From Pseudomonas fluorescens (lineage in GTDB: Bacteria; Pseudomonadota; Gammaproteobacteria; Pseudomonadales; Pseudomonadaceae): a DNA stretch of 64,000 nucleotides. The position numbers were made by a program, and so were the translations under genes. Below the pieces are notes generated by a model that was given only the letters and a program-made list of their open reading frames with translations, did not search any database and was not told where the DNA came from. The stretch covers positions 90,313 to 154,312 of the forward strand of contig NZ_CABVHQ010000007.1 in assembly GCF_902497895.1 (NCBI RefSeq), read 5' to 3'. Positions 26,850-37,912 of this stretch are shown here, in pieces. The first letter of the stretch is position 1. Each line of letters opens with the position of its first letter.

Positions 26850-27012
26850 CCGCTCACCTCATTGAAGATAAGACTCACTCCCCTCTAAGAGCTTAGTCTC
26901 GCTGAAGCAACAGGTCTGCTGCCGCGACCAACGGCCCGCGCAGGCCGCCGCTGGTGCAATCAGGGTTTCCCTCGGTAGAGCGCGGTCATGTATGCTACGG
27001 CGCTTCCTGTAA

Positions 27013-29727
<2,715 letters not shown>

Positions 29728-29735
29728 TTGGATCA

Positions 29736-29760
29736 GGCGCCAGGTCCCGGACCTGGCGCC
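29736..29760 (+). other. Intercistronic palindrome, leuS-lptE
   Basis: GGCGCCAGGTCC (29736-29747) and GGACCTGGCGCC (29749-29760) form a perfect 12-nt inverted repeat around one base, 9 bp after the leuS stop. No T-run follows, so it is more likely an mRNA-stabilising or processing hairpin, or a weak Rho-dependent pause site, than an intrinsic terminator. Confidence 0.6.
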
Positions 29761-29817
29761 GAACAAAACCTCCAGGGCCGCGCAGGCGGCCCACATGGTT
29801 TCAAGGGGAGCATCAAG

Positions 29818-30423
29818 ATGATCAAACGCAACCTGCTGGTTATGGGCCTCGCGGTACTGCTGAGCGCCTGCGGCTTCCAGCTGCGCGGTACCGGCACTAC
29901 CGATCTCGCTATCAGAGAGCTCGACCTGAGTGCCCGTAACACCTACGGTCCGACCGTCACCCAGTTGCGTCAGGTATTGCAAGGCAGCGGGGTCAAAGTC
30001 TATGCCGGCGCACCGTACAAGCTGACGCTGACCGATGAACAGGAAACCCGGCGTACGCTCAGCTATGCCGGCGCAGGGCGCTCGGGCGAGTATGAGCTGA
30101 CTACCGTGCTGTCCTATGAAATCCAGGGGCACGACAACCTGCCGTTGCTCAGTGACAATCTGCAAGTGCAGAAGGTCTTCGTCCACGACGGTAACAACCT
30201 GGTCGGTTCTGACCAGGAAGCCGCCCAGGTGCGCGAGGAATTGCGTCGCGACCTGGTGCAACGGATGATGCTGCGTCTGCAACAGCTGAGCCCGACGCAA
30301 CTGGATCAACTGCAGCAAACCGCCGATGCCAAAGCCAAGGCTGAGGCCCAGGCATTGGAAGCGGCCCAAAAGGCAGAAGCGCAAACGCCTCGCCAGTCGC
30401 CTCTGCAACTGCAGAACCAGTAA
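29818..30423 (+). CDS. lptE: LPS-assembly lipoprotein LptE
   Basis: A 201-residue lipoprotein: signal peptide with lipobox LLSAC (Cys18) followed by GFQLRGTGT, then a compact LptE fold region and a C-terminal Ala/Lys/Glu/Gln-rich extension (residues about 160-201). LptE plugs the outer-membrane LptD barrel that delivers lipopolysaccharide. ATG 29818 is preceded by GGGGAG; the upstream open frame covers the intercistronic hairpin and is not coding. The usual leuS-lptE-holA order supports the call. Confidence 0.93.
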   Translation: MIKRNLLVMGLAVLLSACGFQLRGTGTTDLAIRELDLSARNTYGPTVTQLRQVLQGSGVKVYAGAPYKLTLTDEQETRRTLSYAGAGRSGEYELTTVLSYEIQGHDNLPLLSDNLQVQKVFVHDGNNLVGSDQEAAQVREELRRDLVQRMMLRLQQLSPTQLDQLQQTADAKAKAEAQALEAAQKAEAQTPRQSPLQLQNQ

Positions 30424-30429
30424 GCCGTA

Positions 30430-30452
30430 CGGGGCGCGCCAAACGCGCCCCG
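30430..30452 (+). other. Intercistronic hairpin, lptE-holA
   Basis: CGGGGCGCG (30430-30438) pairs with CGCGCCCCG (30444-30452) around CCAAA, 6 bp after the lptE stop and 13 bp before the holA ATG. Pyrimidine-rich sequence, not a T-run, follows. It occupies the space where a holA ribosome binding site would be expected. Confidence 0.6.
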
Positions 30453-30465
30453 CTCGCCTCTTCTT

Positions 30466-31503
30466 ATGAAACTCGCCCCCGCCCAACTCGCCAAACACCT
30501 GCAAGGCAACCTCGCGCCTGTGTACATCATCAGCGGTGATGATCCGCTGCTGTGCCAGGAAGCCGCCGATGCCATCCGTACTGCTGCCCGTCGGCAAGGC
30601 TTCGATGAGCGCCAGGTGTTCAGCGCCGACGCCAGCTTCGATTGGGGCTCGCTGCTGCAAGCGGGCGCCAGCATGTCGCTGTTCGCCGAAAAACGCGTGC
30701 TGGAACTGCGCCTGCCTTCCGGCAAGCCTGGCGACAAGGGCGCCGCGGCGTTCATCGAATACTGCTCACGCCCTCCTGAAGATACCTTGCTGCTGATCAG
30801 CCTGCCCAAGCTCGACGGCAGTGCGCAGAAAACCAAGTGGGCCAAGGCACTGATCGAAGGTCAGCAGACCCAGTTCTTGCAAATCTGGCCGGTGGACGCC
30901 AACCAGTTGCCACAATGGATTCGTCAACGTTTGTCCCAGGCGGGGCTTTGCGCCAGCCAGGACGCCGTCGAGCTGATTGCGGCGCGCGTGGAAGGCAACC
31001 TGCTGGCGGCCGCGCAGGAAATCGAAAAACTCAAACTGATGGCCGAAGGCGGTCAGATCACCGTCGAGACGGTGCAAGCGGCTGTTGCTGATAGTGCGCG
31101 CTTTGATGTATTCGGCCTGGTGGATGCGATTCTCAACGGCGAAGCCGCCCACGCTTTGCGCATGCTCGAAGGCCTGCGGGGGGAAGGCGTCGAACCGCCG
31201 GTGATTCTCTGGGCGCTGGCCCGGGAGCTGCGCCTGCTGGCCAACCTGTCGCTGCAATACAGCCAGGGCATACCGCTGGACAAAGCCTTCAGCCAGGCCC
31301 GTCCGCCGGTCTGGGACAAGCGCAAGCCACTGATGAGCAAAGCCCTGCAACGCCACTCGGCGCAGCGCTGGGGGCAATTGCTGCTCGATGCTCAGCGTAT
31401 CGACGCACAGATCAAAGGCCAGGCGGCGGGCTCGCCGTGGATGAGCCTGAGCCGTTTGTCGCTGTTGATGGCCGGTCAGCGGTTGGCATTGCCGGCGGAA
31501 TGA
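30466..31503 (+). CDS. holA: DNA polymerase III subunit delta
   Basis: A 345-residue clamp-loader subunit, full length for HolA. It begins MKLAPAQLAKHLQGNLAPVYIISGDDPLLCQEAADAI and shows the delta fold with ELRLPSGKPGDKGAAAFIEY, VEGNLLAAAQEIEKLKL and a C-terminal all-helical collar domain (QRIDAQIKGQAAGSPWMSLSRL). It opens the beta sliding clamp during loading. There is no obvious Shine-Dalgarno between the hairpin at 30430 and the ATG. Confidence 0.95.
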   Translation: MKLAPAQLAKHLQGNLAPVYIISGDDPLLCQEAADAIRTAARRQGFDERQVFSADASFDWGSLLQAGASMSLFAEKRVLELRLPSGKPGDKGAAAFIEYCSRPPEDTLLLISLPKLDGSAQKTKWAKALIEGQQTQFLQIWPVDANQLPQWIRQRLSQAGLCASQDAVELIAARVEGNLLAAAQEIEKLKLMAEGGQITVETVQAAVADSARFDVFGLVDAILNGEAAHALRMLEGLRGEGVEPPVILWALARELRLLANLSLQYSQGIPLDKAFSQARPPVWDKRKPLMSKALQRHSAQRWGQLLLDAQRIDAQIKGQAAGSPWMSLSRLSLLMAGQRLALPAE

Positions 31504-31512
31504 TCGGACAAT

Positions 31513-31643
31513 GTGGCGAGGGAGCTTGCTCCCGCTCGGCCGCGCAGCGGTCGTAAATCCGACGAATGCATTCTGCCTGACAATACGCGGTTATCGATTT
31601 TAGGACCGCTTCGCGCTCCAGCGGGAGCAAGCTCCCTCGCCAC
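31513..31643. repeat. REPIN (GAGCTTGCTC type)
   Basis: GTGGCGAGGGAGCTTGCTCC at 31513 is mirrored by GGAGCAAGCTCCCTCGCCAC ending at 31643; the inner CGGCCGCGCAGCGGTCGTAAA and AGGACCGCTTCGCGCTCC resemble the other REPINs here. The arm hairpin is the GAGCTTGCTC variant, distinct from the GGGCTTGCCC type at 8550 and 21389. Confidence 0.9.
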
Positions 31644-31741
31644 AGGTCGTCATTTCCTACACATCGCAGGGTCTGGACAGATTCCCCGCGTTGTCCGATG
31701 ATCGGCAACGCAAAACCCCACCCCACCAGCGAGATCCCTTC

Positions 31742-31906
31742 GTGAGAAAAAAGCCATCAACGCATGGCCCCAACAAGGCCAAATCCATCATCGCCCAGCC
31801 TCTGTTCCGTAGCCGTCAGGAACAACCAGGCAAGGGCAAAGGCAGTTACCGCCGCGAAGCCTTCCAGTCTAAAAGCTGGGAGGCTTCTTACTTTCAGACC
31901 GCCTGA
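31742..31906 (+). CDS. arfA: Alternative ribosome-rescue factor ArfA
   Basis: A 54-residue basic protein from GTG 31742 ([15 protein letters not shown]). It contains [22 protein letters not shown] and SKSWEAS, aligning with E. coli ArfA (DPLFRQR, KGKGSY, NWEAS). ArfA rescues ribosomes stalled on non-stop mRNA by recruiting RF2 when trans-translation fails. An upstream ATG at 31691 would add 17 residues of unlike sequence. A hairpin at 31856-31887 lies inside the coding region, as in other arfA genes, so many transcripts may end before the stop codon. The gene sits between holA and the SltB3-like gene. Confidence 0.88.
   Translation: MRKKPSTHGPNKAKSIIAQPLFRSRQEQPGKGKGSYRREAFQSKSWEASYFQTA
31856..31894 (+). 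terminator. Terminator-like hairpin inside arfA
   Basis: GAAGCCT(T)CCAG (31856-31867) pairs with CTGG(G)AGGCTTC (31876-31887) around TCTAAAAG, followed by TTACTTT. It lies within the reading frame before the stop at 31904. Termination or RNase III cleavage here would create a stop-less arfA mRNA, the known basis of tmRNA control of arfA. Confidence 0.75.
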
Positions 31907-31967
31907 ACGCAAGCAACCCCTCAACATGTTAAGGTCGGCACCTGATTCGTATTTTCTGGACCTGTGC

Positions 31968-33290
31968 ATGCCCTTTTGTATTTTCCGTCGTTGGCATTTA
32001 CGCCAATTGATCGCTGCCTCCAGCCTTATTCTGTTAGTCGCCTGCGCGGAAAAACCGACTGCCGCCGACGCCCAACCGCTTCAGAACGTTGCTGTCGTCC
32101 CCGCGCCCGCGGTGATTCCTCCAGTGGTCCCGACTGGCGAGAACCTGGAAATCCAGCCGACGCAGACGTTCAATGAATGGCAGACCGGCTTTCGCCAGGA
32201 CGCCCTGGGCGCGGGCATCAACCCCAGCCTGTTCGATCGCGCCTTTGCTGGCGTTACACCGGACATGAGTGTGATCCGCGCCGATCGCAGCCAACCGGAG
32301 TTTGCCCGTCCCGTATGGGAATACCTTGATGGCGCGCTTTCTGCCATGCGGGTCCGCAAAGGCCAGGGGTTGCTCTACGAACACGCCGACACCCTGCAAA
32401 GCATCGAACAGCGTTATGGCGTCGATCGCCAGGCGCTGGTCGCGATCTGGGGCATGGAAAGCAATTTCGGCAGTTTCCAGGGCGACAAATCGGTGATCCG
32501 CTCGCTGGCGACCCTGGCCTATGAAGGCCGGCGTCCAGGCTTTGCCCATGCCCAATTGCTCGCCGCCCTGCAGATTCTTCAGCACGGTGATATCGAGCCC
32601 GAGAAGATGCTCGGCTCCTGGGCTGGCGCCATGGGGCAGACCCAGTTCATCCCGACCACCTACAACACCCACGCGGTAGACTTCGACGGCGATGGACGGC
32701 GCGATATCTGGGGCAGCCCGGCCGATGCCCTGGCCTCGACCGCCCACTACCTGCAAAGCTCCGGCTGGCAGAAAGGCCAGCCCTGGGGCTTCGAGGTGCA
32801 ACTGGCGAGCGGTTTCGACTACGCGCTGGCCGATGGTTCGATCCGCAAGTCCGTCGCCGAATGGATGCAGCTCGGGCTCAAGCTGCCTGAGGGGACGAGA
32901 GTACCGCCCGGCTCCGAACAGCTGTCCGCGGCCCTGTTGTTGCCGGCCGGTTATCGTGGCCCGGCATTCCTGATCCTCGATAATTTCCGGGCCATTCTCA
33001 AGTACAACAACTCGTCGTCCTATGCCTTGGCCGTCAGTCTGCTGTCCGAGCGCTTCAGCGGTGCCGGGCTGATCAGCGGTGAATGGCCCAAGGATGACCT
33101 GCCGTTGAGCCGCTCCGAGCGGATCGAGCTGCAAAGCCTGCTCAGCATGAACAATTACGATGCCGGCACCGCCGATGGCATCATCGGCGCCAATACCCGC
33201 AAGGCGATACGCGCGGCGCAGCAGTCGTTTGGCTGGCCGGCGGATGGCTATCCGACGCACAAGTTGCTGGAGAGTTTGCGTAGCCGCTAA
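31968..33290 (+). CDS. sltB3: Lytic murein transglycosylase with peptidoglycan-binding domain (SltB3-like)
   Basis: A 440-residue MltB-family enzyme. A signal peptide ending LLVAC suggests a lipoprotein, although some relatives are soluble. The catalytic domain (about residues 60-345) contains [20 protein letters not shown] with the catalytic Glu, [28 protein letters not shown], and ends near [13 protein letters not shown]-terminal PG_binding_1 domain follows ([34 protein letters not shown]). It cleaves glycan strands to 1,6-anhydromuropeptides. ATG 31968 is chosen because the signal peptide starts there; ATG 31926 is an alternative. The symbol rests on domain layout and synteny as I recall them. 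Confidence 0.87.
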   Translation: MPFCIFRRWHLRQLIAASSLILLVACAEKPTAADAQPLQNVAVVPAPAVIPPVVPTGENLEIQPTQTFNEWQTGFRQDALGAGINPSLFDRAFAGVTPDMSVIRADRSQPEFARPVWEYLDGALSAMRVRKGQGLLYEHADTLQSIEQRYGVDRQALVAIWGMESNFGSFQGDKSVIRSLATLAYEGRRPGFAHAQLLAALQILQHGDIEPEKMLGSWAGAMGQTQFIPTTYNTHAVDFDGDGRRDIWGSPADALASTAHYLQSSGWQKGQPWGFEVQLASGFDYALADGSIRKSVAEWMQLGLKLPEGTRVPPGSEQLSAALLLPAGYRGPAFLILDNFRAILKYNNSSSYALAVSLLSERFSGAGLISGEWPKDDLPLSRSERIELQSLLSMNNYDAGTADGIIGANTRKAIRAAQQSFGWPADGYPTHKLLESLRSR

Positions 33291-33292
33291 GC

Positions 33293-33392
33293 AAAGATCG
33301 CAGCCTGCGGCAGCTCCTGCACCGACCGCGTTCACCCGTTAATCCCGGGTGTACGCAAATCCCGTAGGAGCTGCCGCAGGCTGCGATCTTTT
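33293..33392. repeat. Long palindromic intergenic repeat (AGATCGCAGCC family)
   Basis: AAAGATCGCAGCCTGCGGCA at 33293 is mirrored by TGCCGCAGGCTGCGATCTTT ending about 33391. A nested hairpin CACCCG..CGGGTG lies at the centre. It starts 2 bp after the sltB3-like stop and separates it from the convergent ldcA gene, the same placement as at 25531. Confidence 0.9.
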
Positions 33393-33426
33393 CTGCTATG
33401 CCCACGCTCTCACATGGGAATGAAGC

Positions 33427-34377
33427 CTAGGAGCGAACCACCACATCCTGCTCCAGCACCAACTCTTGAGCCCCCGCATCCAACCTGACCATCGCCCCCA
33501 TTGGCAGGGTCAGGTTCGGATCGCAATGGCCACTGCGCCAGCCCGCCAGTACCGGAATCCACAGCGGCTCGAAGGTTTGCTTGAGCAACCCCGCCAAAGC
33601 CTGCTCATCTACCCCGGCAACGTCGCCCACCAAGACCCCACAGAGCTTGCTCAGCACGCCCGCGAGCCGCAGGTGGGTCAGTAGCCGGTCTATGCGGTAC
33701 AGCGGCTCGTTGATGTCCTCGATGAACAGAATGACACCCTCGGCATCGATCCCGTAAGGCGTGCCCAGGGTCCCGGCAATCAGCGAGAGATTGCCTCCCA
33801 GCAAACGACCGCGCGCCACGCCCGGCACAATCGTGGTCAATGGATACGCCGGTGGGTGGCGCAACACGCTCCCGGACGTTAATTCCCCTCTGAGCATGCC
33901 GAGCAACGACGATTCTGTGGGCTGCTGCTTATCCCCCAGCAGATCGGCGTTGAGCATCGGCCCGTGGAAGGTCACGAAGCCCGCATAGCGACTGATCGCC
34001 AGATGCAGTGCCGTGATATCGCTGTAACCGACAAAAGGCTTGGCATTGCGGCGCAGCAGCTCGAAATCGATCCGGTCCAGTATTCGCGGGCTTCCATAAC
34101 CGCCACGCAGGCACAGGATCGCGTCAATGCGGCTGTCGGCAAACGCCGCGTGCAGGTCGTTCAAGCGGACCTCGTCACTTCCGGCCAGGTAGCCGTCTTT
34201 GTCTTCGACACCGGGAAAGATCCGCAGCCCGTAGCCCCTGGCCTGCATCCATTGCACAGCTTTCTCGGCATCCAGCGCTGCGGGACCGGCCGGCGCGATC
34301 AAGCCGATCACGCCATTGGCTGGCAATGCAGGCACTGGCGTATGAGCACAGGCTTTGTCTGTTGATCGAATCGTCAT
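33427..34377 (-). CDS. ldcA: Muramoyltetrapeptide (LD-) carboxypeptidase
   Basis: A 316-residue S66-family serine peptidase that trims the terminal D-Ala from murein tetrapeptides in the cytoplasm for recycling. Key segments: VIGLIAPAGPAALD at the N-terminus, ILCLRGGYGSPRILDRIDF, PFVGYSDITALHLA with the nucleophile Ser, and GGNLSLIAGTLGTPYGID; the Glu/His partners are in the C-terminal half (LFIEDINEPLYRIDR). It has no signal peptide, as expected. It is monocistronic, convergent with the SltB3-like gene. Confidence 0.9.
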   Translation of the reverse strand: MTIRSTDKACAHTPVPALPANGVIGLIAPAGPAALDAEKAVQWMQARGYGLRIFPGVEDKDGYLAGSDEVRLNDLHAAFADSRIDAILCLRGGYGSPRILDRIDFELLRRNAKPFVGYSDITALHLAISRYAGFVTFHGPMLNADLLGDKQQPTESSLLGMLRGELTSGSVLRHPPAYPLTTIVPGVARGRLLGGNLSLIAGTLGTPYGIDAEGVILFIEDINEPLYRIDRLLTHLRLAGVLSKLCGVLVGDVAGVDEQALAGLLKQTFEPLWIPVLAGWRSGHCDPNLTLPMGAMVRLDAGAQELVLEQDVVVRS

Positions 34378-34506
34378 CCATGGTTCTCCCTGCGTAGACT
34401 CTTCAACGCACAGTAGACACGAAAGCTGGCAAATAGAAGGGGAGAAGCGCTACAGGACGTGAAGGGAAAGTCTGGTTTGCGGTGGCAATGTGGTTCTGCC
34501 CCAACG

Positions 34507-34545
34507 AAAAAGCAGACCACCCGCCAGAATGAAGATTCTGGCGGG
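34507..34545 (-). terminator. Terminator of the lipB-lipA transcript
   Basis: CCCGCCAGAAT and ATTCTGGCGGG (34520-34545) form an 11-bp perfect stem with a GAAG loop. On the minus strand it is followed by TGGTCTGCTTTTT, 11 bp downstream of the lipA stop. The T-run begins 8 nt after the stem, so it is slightly offset from an ideal intrinsic terminator. Confidence 0.6.
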
Positions 34546-34555
34546 CGGTTGCAGA

Positions 34556-35575
34556 TCAGGACATCAGGCTGGCTTTAACCAGTTTCGCCTGTTCATCGGC
34601 GTGGTACGAGGAACGTACCAGCGGGCCCGACGCAACGTTCTTGAAGCCCATCTTGTAGCCTTCTTCGGCGAACCAGGCGAACACGTCCGGGTGCACGAAA
34701 CGCTGCACCGGCAAGTGGCTGCGCGATGGCTGCAGGTACTGGCCGAGGGTCAGCATATCGATATCGTGTTCGCGCATGCGCTTCATGACTTCGATGACTT
34801 CTTCGTCGGTCTCGCCCAGGCCCAGCATCAAGCCGGACTTGGTCGGAATATGCGGCATCATCTGCTTGAAGCGTTGCAGCAGGGTCAGCGACCACTGGTA
34901 ATCTGAACCCGGACGCGCAGCCTTGTACAGGCGCGGCACGGTTTCCAGGTTGTGGTTGAACACATCCGGCGGCTCGGCGGCGGTAATTTCCAGCGCCACG
35001 TCCATCCGGCCACGGTAGTCCGGAACCAGGGTTTCGAGTTGCACGTTCGGCGACAGCTTGCGGATCTCGCGGATGCAGTCGGCAAAGTGCTGGGCACCGC
35101 CGTCACGCAGGTCATCGCGGTCTACCGAGGTGATCACCACGTACTTCAGTTTCAGGTCGGCGATGGCGACGGCCAGGCTTTGCGGCTCGTTGACGTCCAG
35201 TGGCTTCGGACGGCCGTGACCGACGTCGCAGAACGGGCAGCGACGGGTGCAGATATCGCCCATGATCATAAAGGTCGCGGTGCCGCCGGAGAAGCACTCA
35301 CCCAGGTTAGGGCAGGACGCTTCTTCACAGACGCTGTGCAACTTGTGTTTGCGCAGCAACGCCTTGATACGGTCGACTTCCGGCGAAACCGGGATACGCA
35401 CGCGAATCCAGTCGGGTTTTTTCGGCAGTTCGGTGGTTGGGATGATCTTCACCGGAATGCGTGCAACCTTCTCGGCGCCGCGCAGCTTGACGCCGGCTTC
35501 TACCTTGGCACGCGGGGCCGGACGCTCGGTGACATCCAGCGTCGGGATCATGGTTTGCACTGCATCAGTAGTCAT
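34556..35575 (-). CDS. lipA: Lipoyl synthase
   Basis: A 339-residue radical-SAM enzyme inserting two sulfurs into octanoyl groups on lipoate-dependent proteins. The auxiliary cluster Cys83, Cys88 and Cys94 ([12 protein letters not shown]) and the radical SAM Cys109, Cys113 and Cys116 (CTRRCPFC) are all present. It begins 1 bp after the lipB stop, so lipB-lipA are co-transcribed. Length is typical. Confidence 0.97.
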   Translation of the reverse strand: MTTDAVQTMIPTLDVTERPAPRAKVEAGVKLRGAEKVARIPVKIIPTTELPKKPDWIRVRIPVSPEVDRIKALLRKHKLHSVCEEASCPNLGECFSGGTATFMIMGDICTRRCPFCDVGHGRPKPLDVNEPQSLAVAIADLKLKYVVITSVDRDDLRDGGAQHFADCIREIRKLSPNVQLETLVPDYRGRMDVALEITAAEPPDVFNHNLETVPRLYKAARPGSDYQWSLTLLQRFKQMMPHIPTKSGLMLGLGETDEEVIEVMKRMREHDIDMLTLGQYLQPSRSHLPVQRFVHPDVFAWFAEEGYKMGFKNVASGPLVRSSYHADEQAKLVKASLMS

Positions 35576-35576
35576 A

Positions 35577-36224
35577 TCAGTCGATTCCGCCCGTTAGGGT
35601 CGTCTGCTCAGCGTAGTCGAGGTGTTTGACGAGCTGCACACGCAGCCGGGCACTAACCTCGGCAAATTCAATCGGTCCTGTGTGAGCACTCAGCTGGGTC
35701 ATTGCCAGCCCGGCGTAGCCACAGGGGTTAATCCGTCGGAACGGCTCCAGATTCATATCCACATTCAGCGCCAGGCCATGAAAGGAGCAACCGTGGCGAA
35801 TCCGCAGACCCAGAGAGGCAATTTTCGCGCCGTCGACGTAGACGCCCGGCGCATCGGCCTTGGCCAGCGCCGTGACGCCATAACCGGCCAGCAGCTCGAT
35901 CAGGCACAGCTCCATCCGGCTGACCAGCTCGCGCACGCCAAATCCCAGCTTGCGCACATCCAGCAGCAGATAGGCCACCAGCTGGCCAGGGCCGTGATAG
36001 GTCACTTGCCCGCCGCGGTCGACCTTCACTACCGGAATATCCCCGGGTAGCAGCAGGTGCTCGGGCTTGCCCGCCTGGCCTTGAGTGAAGACCGGAGGAT
36101 GCTGAACCAGCCAGACTTCGTCCGGCGCCGTGCTGCCGCGCTCATTGGTGAAGCGCTGCATGGCCTGCCAGACCGGCTCGTAAGCCATCTGGCCGAGCTC
36201 TCGAAAGCCCAGCGTGCCGGACAT
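35577..36224 (-). CDS. lipB: Octanoyl-ACP:protein octanoyltransferase
   Basis: A 215-residue enzyme transferring octanoate from ACP to lipoyl domains. The family signatures [21 protein letters not shown] and [24 protein letters not shown] are present; these contain the catalytic Lys/Cys region (the Lys of GAKIASLG and the Cys of NPCGY). ATG 36224 overlaps the DUF493 stop (TGATG); a GTG one codon earlier is possible. Order DUF493-lipB-lipA, after dacC, is the usual gammaproteobacterial arrangement. Confidence 0.95.
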   Translation of the reverse strand: MSGTLGFRELGQMAYEPVWQAMQRFTNERGSTAPDEVWLVQHPPVFTQGQAGKPEHLLLPGDIPVVKVDRGGQVTYHGPGQLVAYLLLDVRKLGFGVRELVSRMELCLIELLAGYGVTALAKADAPGVYVDGAKIASLGLRIRHGCSFHGLALNVDMNLEPFRRINPCGYAGLAMTQLSAHTGPIEFAEVSARLRVQLVKHLDYAEQTTLTGGID

Positions 36225-36499
36225 CACAACACCATGTGCACGAAGCCGGTTGCCCGCAACTCGCTGTTGATGTCGTACAGCTGCTCTTGACCGGTGGCGA
36301 TGATGTGCAACTGGATGGTCGTGTACTTGCCGTTGGTACTCTGGCGCTCGGCCAGGGTCTGATGGTCAACGGTTGCGTGTTTTTCAAGGATTGCGATGAT
36401 CTTGTCCTTGAAACCCACGCCGGTGTCGCCGATTACCTTTATCGGGTAATCCGCGCAGGGGAATTCAATTTTTGGCGCCTTTACTTCAGTATCTGTCAT
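36224..36499 (-). CDS. ybeD: DUF493 family protein (YbeD)
   Basis: A 91-residue ferredoxin-like alpha/beta protein ([66 protein letters not shown]) matching E. coli YbeD/DUF493. It has an ACT-like fold and unknown role. ATG 36499 is chosen over the longer frame to 36577, which lacks family sequence. Its stop overlaps the lipB start. Confidence 0.92.
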   Translation of the reverse strand: MTDTEVKAPKIEFPCADYPIKVIGDTGVGFKDKIIAILEKHATVDHQTLAERQSTNGKYTTIQLHIIATGQEQLYDINSELRATGFVHMVL

Positions 36500-36580
36500 G
36501 GCGTAACGGCCTCGTAAGCCGTGGCGACGGACATACCCCCCGCTCCATGTCGGAGCGAGAGGCACGCTGGACCACAATAA

Positions 36581-37738
36581 TCAGTTGAACAAGCCGTAGA
36601 AGAATAGACGGATGCTATCCCACATGCGGCGGAAGATACCACCCTCGTCGACGGCGTCCAGTGCGATCAGGTCGGCGCTGTGCACGACTTTATCGTCCAG
36701 TTTGACTTCGACTTTACCAATCACGTCGCCCTTGGCGATCGGTGCGATCAGCTGCGGGGTCATGCTCATGCTGGCCTGCAGCTTTTTCAGCTGGCCTTTA
36801 GGCAGGGTCATGGTCAGGTCTTGAGCCAGACCGGCCTTGACCTGATTGGTGGTGCCTTTCCAGACCGGAGCCTGAGCCAGCTCGGTGCCCTTCTGGTAGA
36901 AGGTCTGGGTTTCGAAGAAGCGGAAACCATAAGTCAGCAGCTTCTGGGTTTCAGCCGCACGAGACTGTTCGCTGTTGGTGCCAAAGACCACTGCGATCAA
37001 ACGCATGCCGTCACGTACCGCCGAAGACACCATGCAGTAGCCGGCTTCGTCGGTATGACCGGTTTTCAGGCCGTCGACCGTCTTGTCGCGCCACAGCAGC
37101 AGGTTACGGTTCGGTTGCTTGATGCCGTTCCAGAAGAACTCCTTCTGCGAGTAGATCGCATAGTGAGCAGGGTCTTCGTGGATGATCGCGCGGGCCAGCA
37201 CGGCCATGTCATGAGCCGACGAGTAATGCTCCGGGTTCGGCAGACCGGTCGGGTTCATGAAGTGACTGTTGGTCATGCCCAGATCGGCGACGGTTTTGTT
37301 CATCATGTCGGCGAATGCGTCTTCGCTACCGGCGATGTGCTCAGCAAGCGCGACGCTGGCGTCGTTGCCCGACTGGATGATGATGCCGTGCAACAAGTCG
37401 CTGACCGTTACCTGTGTACCCACCTTGATGAACATCCGCGAACCGCCGGTACGCCAGGCGTTCTCGCTGACGGTTACCGGATCGTTTTCACCGATCTGGC
37501 CGCGACGGATTTCCAGGGTCGCCAGGTAGGCAGTCATCAGCTTGGTCAGACTGGCCGGCGGCAGACGCTGGTCACCATTGTTCTCGACCAGCACATTGCC
37601 GCTGCTGGCGTCCATGAGCACATAGGATTTGGCGGCCAGTTGCGGTGGCGACGGCATCATCTCGAGCGCCCAGGCGGCAGGCGTGATGATCAGCGGGACA
37701 AGCAGGCACAGGCGTTTGGCAAAGGTGGTGATGTTCAT
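36581..37738 (-). CDS. dacC: D-alanyl-D-alanine carboxypeptidase (PBP5/6 family)
   Basis: A 385-residue low-molecular-weight PBP. A signal peptide (about 1-24) is followed by the three active-site motifs: Ser63-x-x-Lys66 (SLTK), SGN at 123-125 and KTG at 225-227. A C-terminal beta domain and an amphipathic tail (RMWDSIRLFFYGLFN) anchor it to the outer face of the inner membrane. It removes terminal D-Ala from pentapeptides. It lies between rlpA and ybeD; the symbol dacC is used as in Pseudomonas, although dacA is the common E. coli name for PBP5. Confidence 0.93.
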   Translation of the reverse strand: MNITTFAKRLCLLVPLIITPAAWALEMMPSPPQLAAKSYVLMDASSGNVLVENNGDQRLPPASLTKLMTAYLATLEIRRGQIGENDPVTVSENAWRTGGSRMFIKVGTQVTVSDLLHGIIIQSGNDASVALAEHIAGSEDAFADMMNKTVADLGMTNSHFMNPTGLPNPEHYSSAHDMAVLARAIIHEDPAHYAIYSQKEFFWNGIKQPNRNLLLWRDKTVDGLKTGHTDEAGYCMVSSAVRDGMRLIAVVFGTNSEQSRAAETQKLLTYGFRFFETQTFYQKGTELAQAPVWKGTTNQVKAGLAQDLTMTLPKGQLKKLQASMSMTPQLIAPIAKGDVIGKVEVKLDDKVVHSADLIALDAVDEGGIFRRMWDSIRLFFYGLFN

Positions 37739-37775
37739 CCGTCTCTCGAAATTGCTAATGGAAACTTGCCCTCGC

Positions 37776-37810
37776 GGGCAAAACTAATCTGACAACCGGT
37801 CCCGGTTGTC
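37776..37810. other. Two adjacent hairpins between rlpA and dacC
   Basis: TTGCCC..GGGCAA (37776-37790) and GACAACCGG/CCGGTTGTC (37791-37810) stand side by side. On the minus strand the second is followed by AGATTAGTTTTG, so the pair may act as a partial terminator for the rodA-sltB1-rlpA transcript upstream of dacC. Confidence 0.45.
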
Positions 37811-37912
37811 GCGTGTTCAGTTGTTCGCCTTGAACCCTGTGTGGGCCTTTGTTCTTTGACGAGCCAACAACTGGAACCCGACCCCAGGGTCAGGTCCTCA
37901 ATCTGATGTCAC

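Noticed and set aside
31764..31967. Extension of the SltB3-like protein upstream through arfA
   Set aside because: The upstream frame overlaps arfA in another frame, and the signal peptide begins only at 31968.
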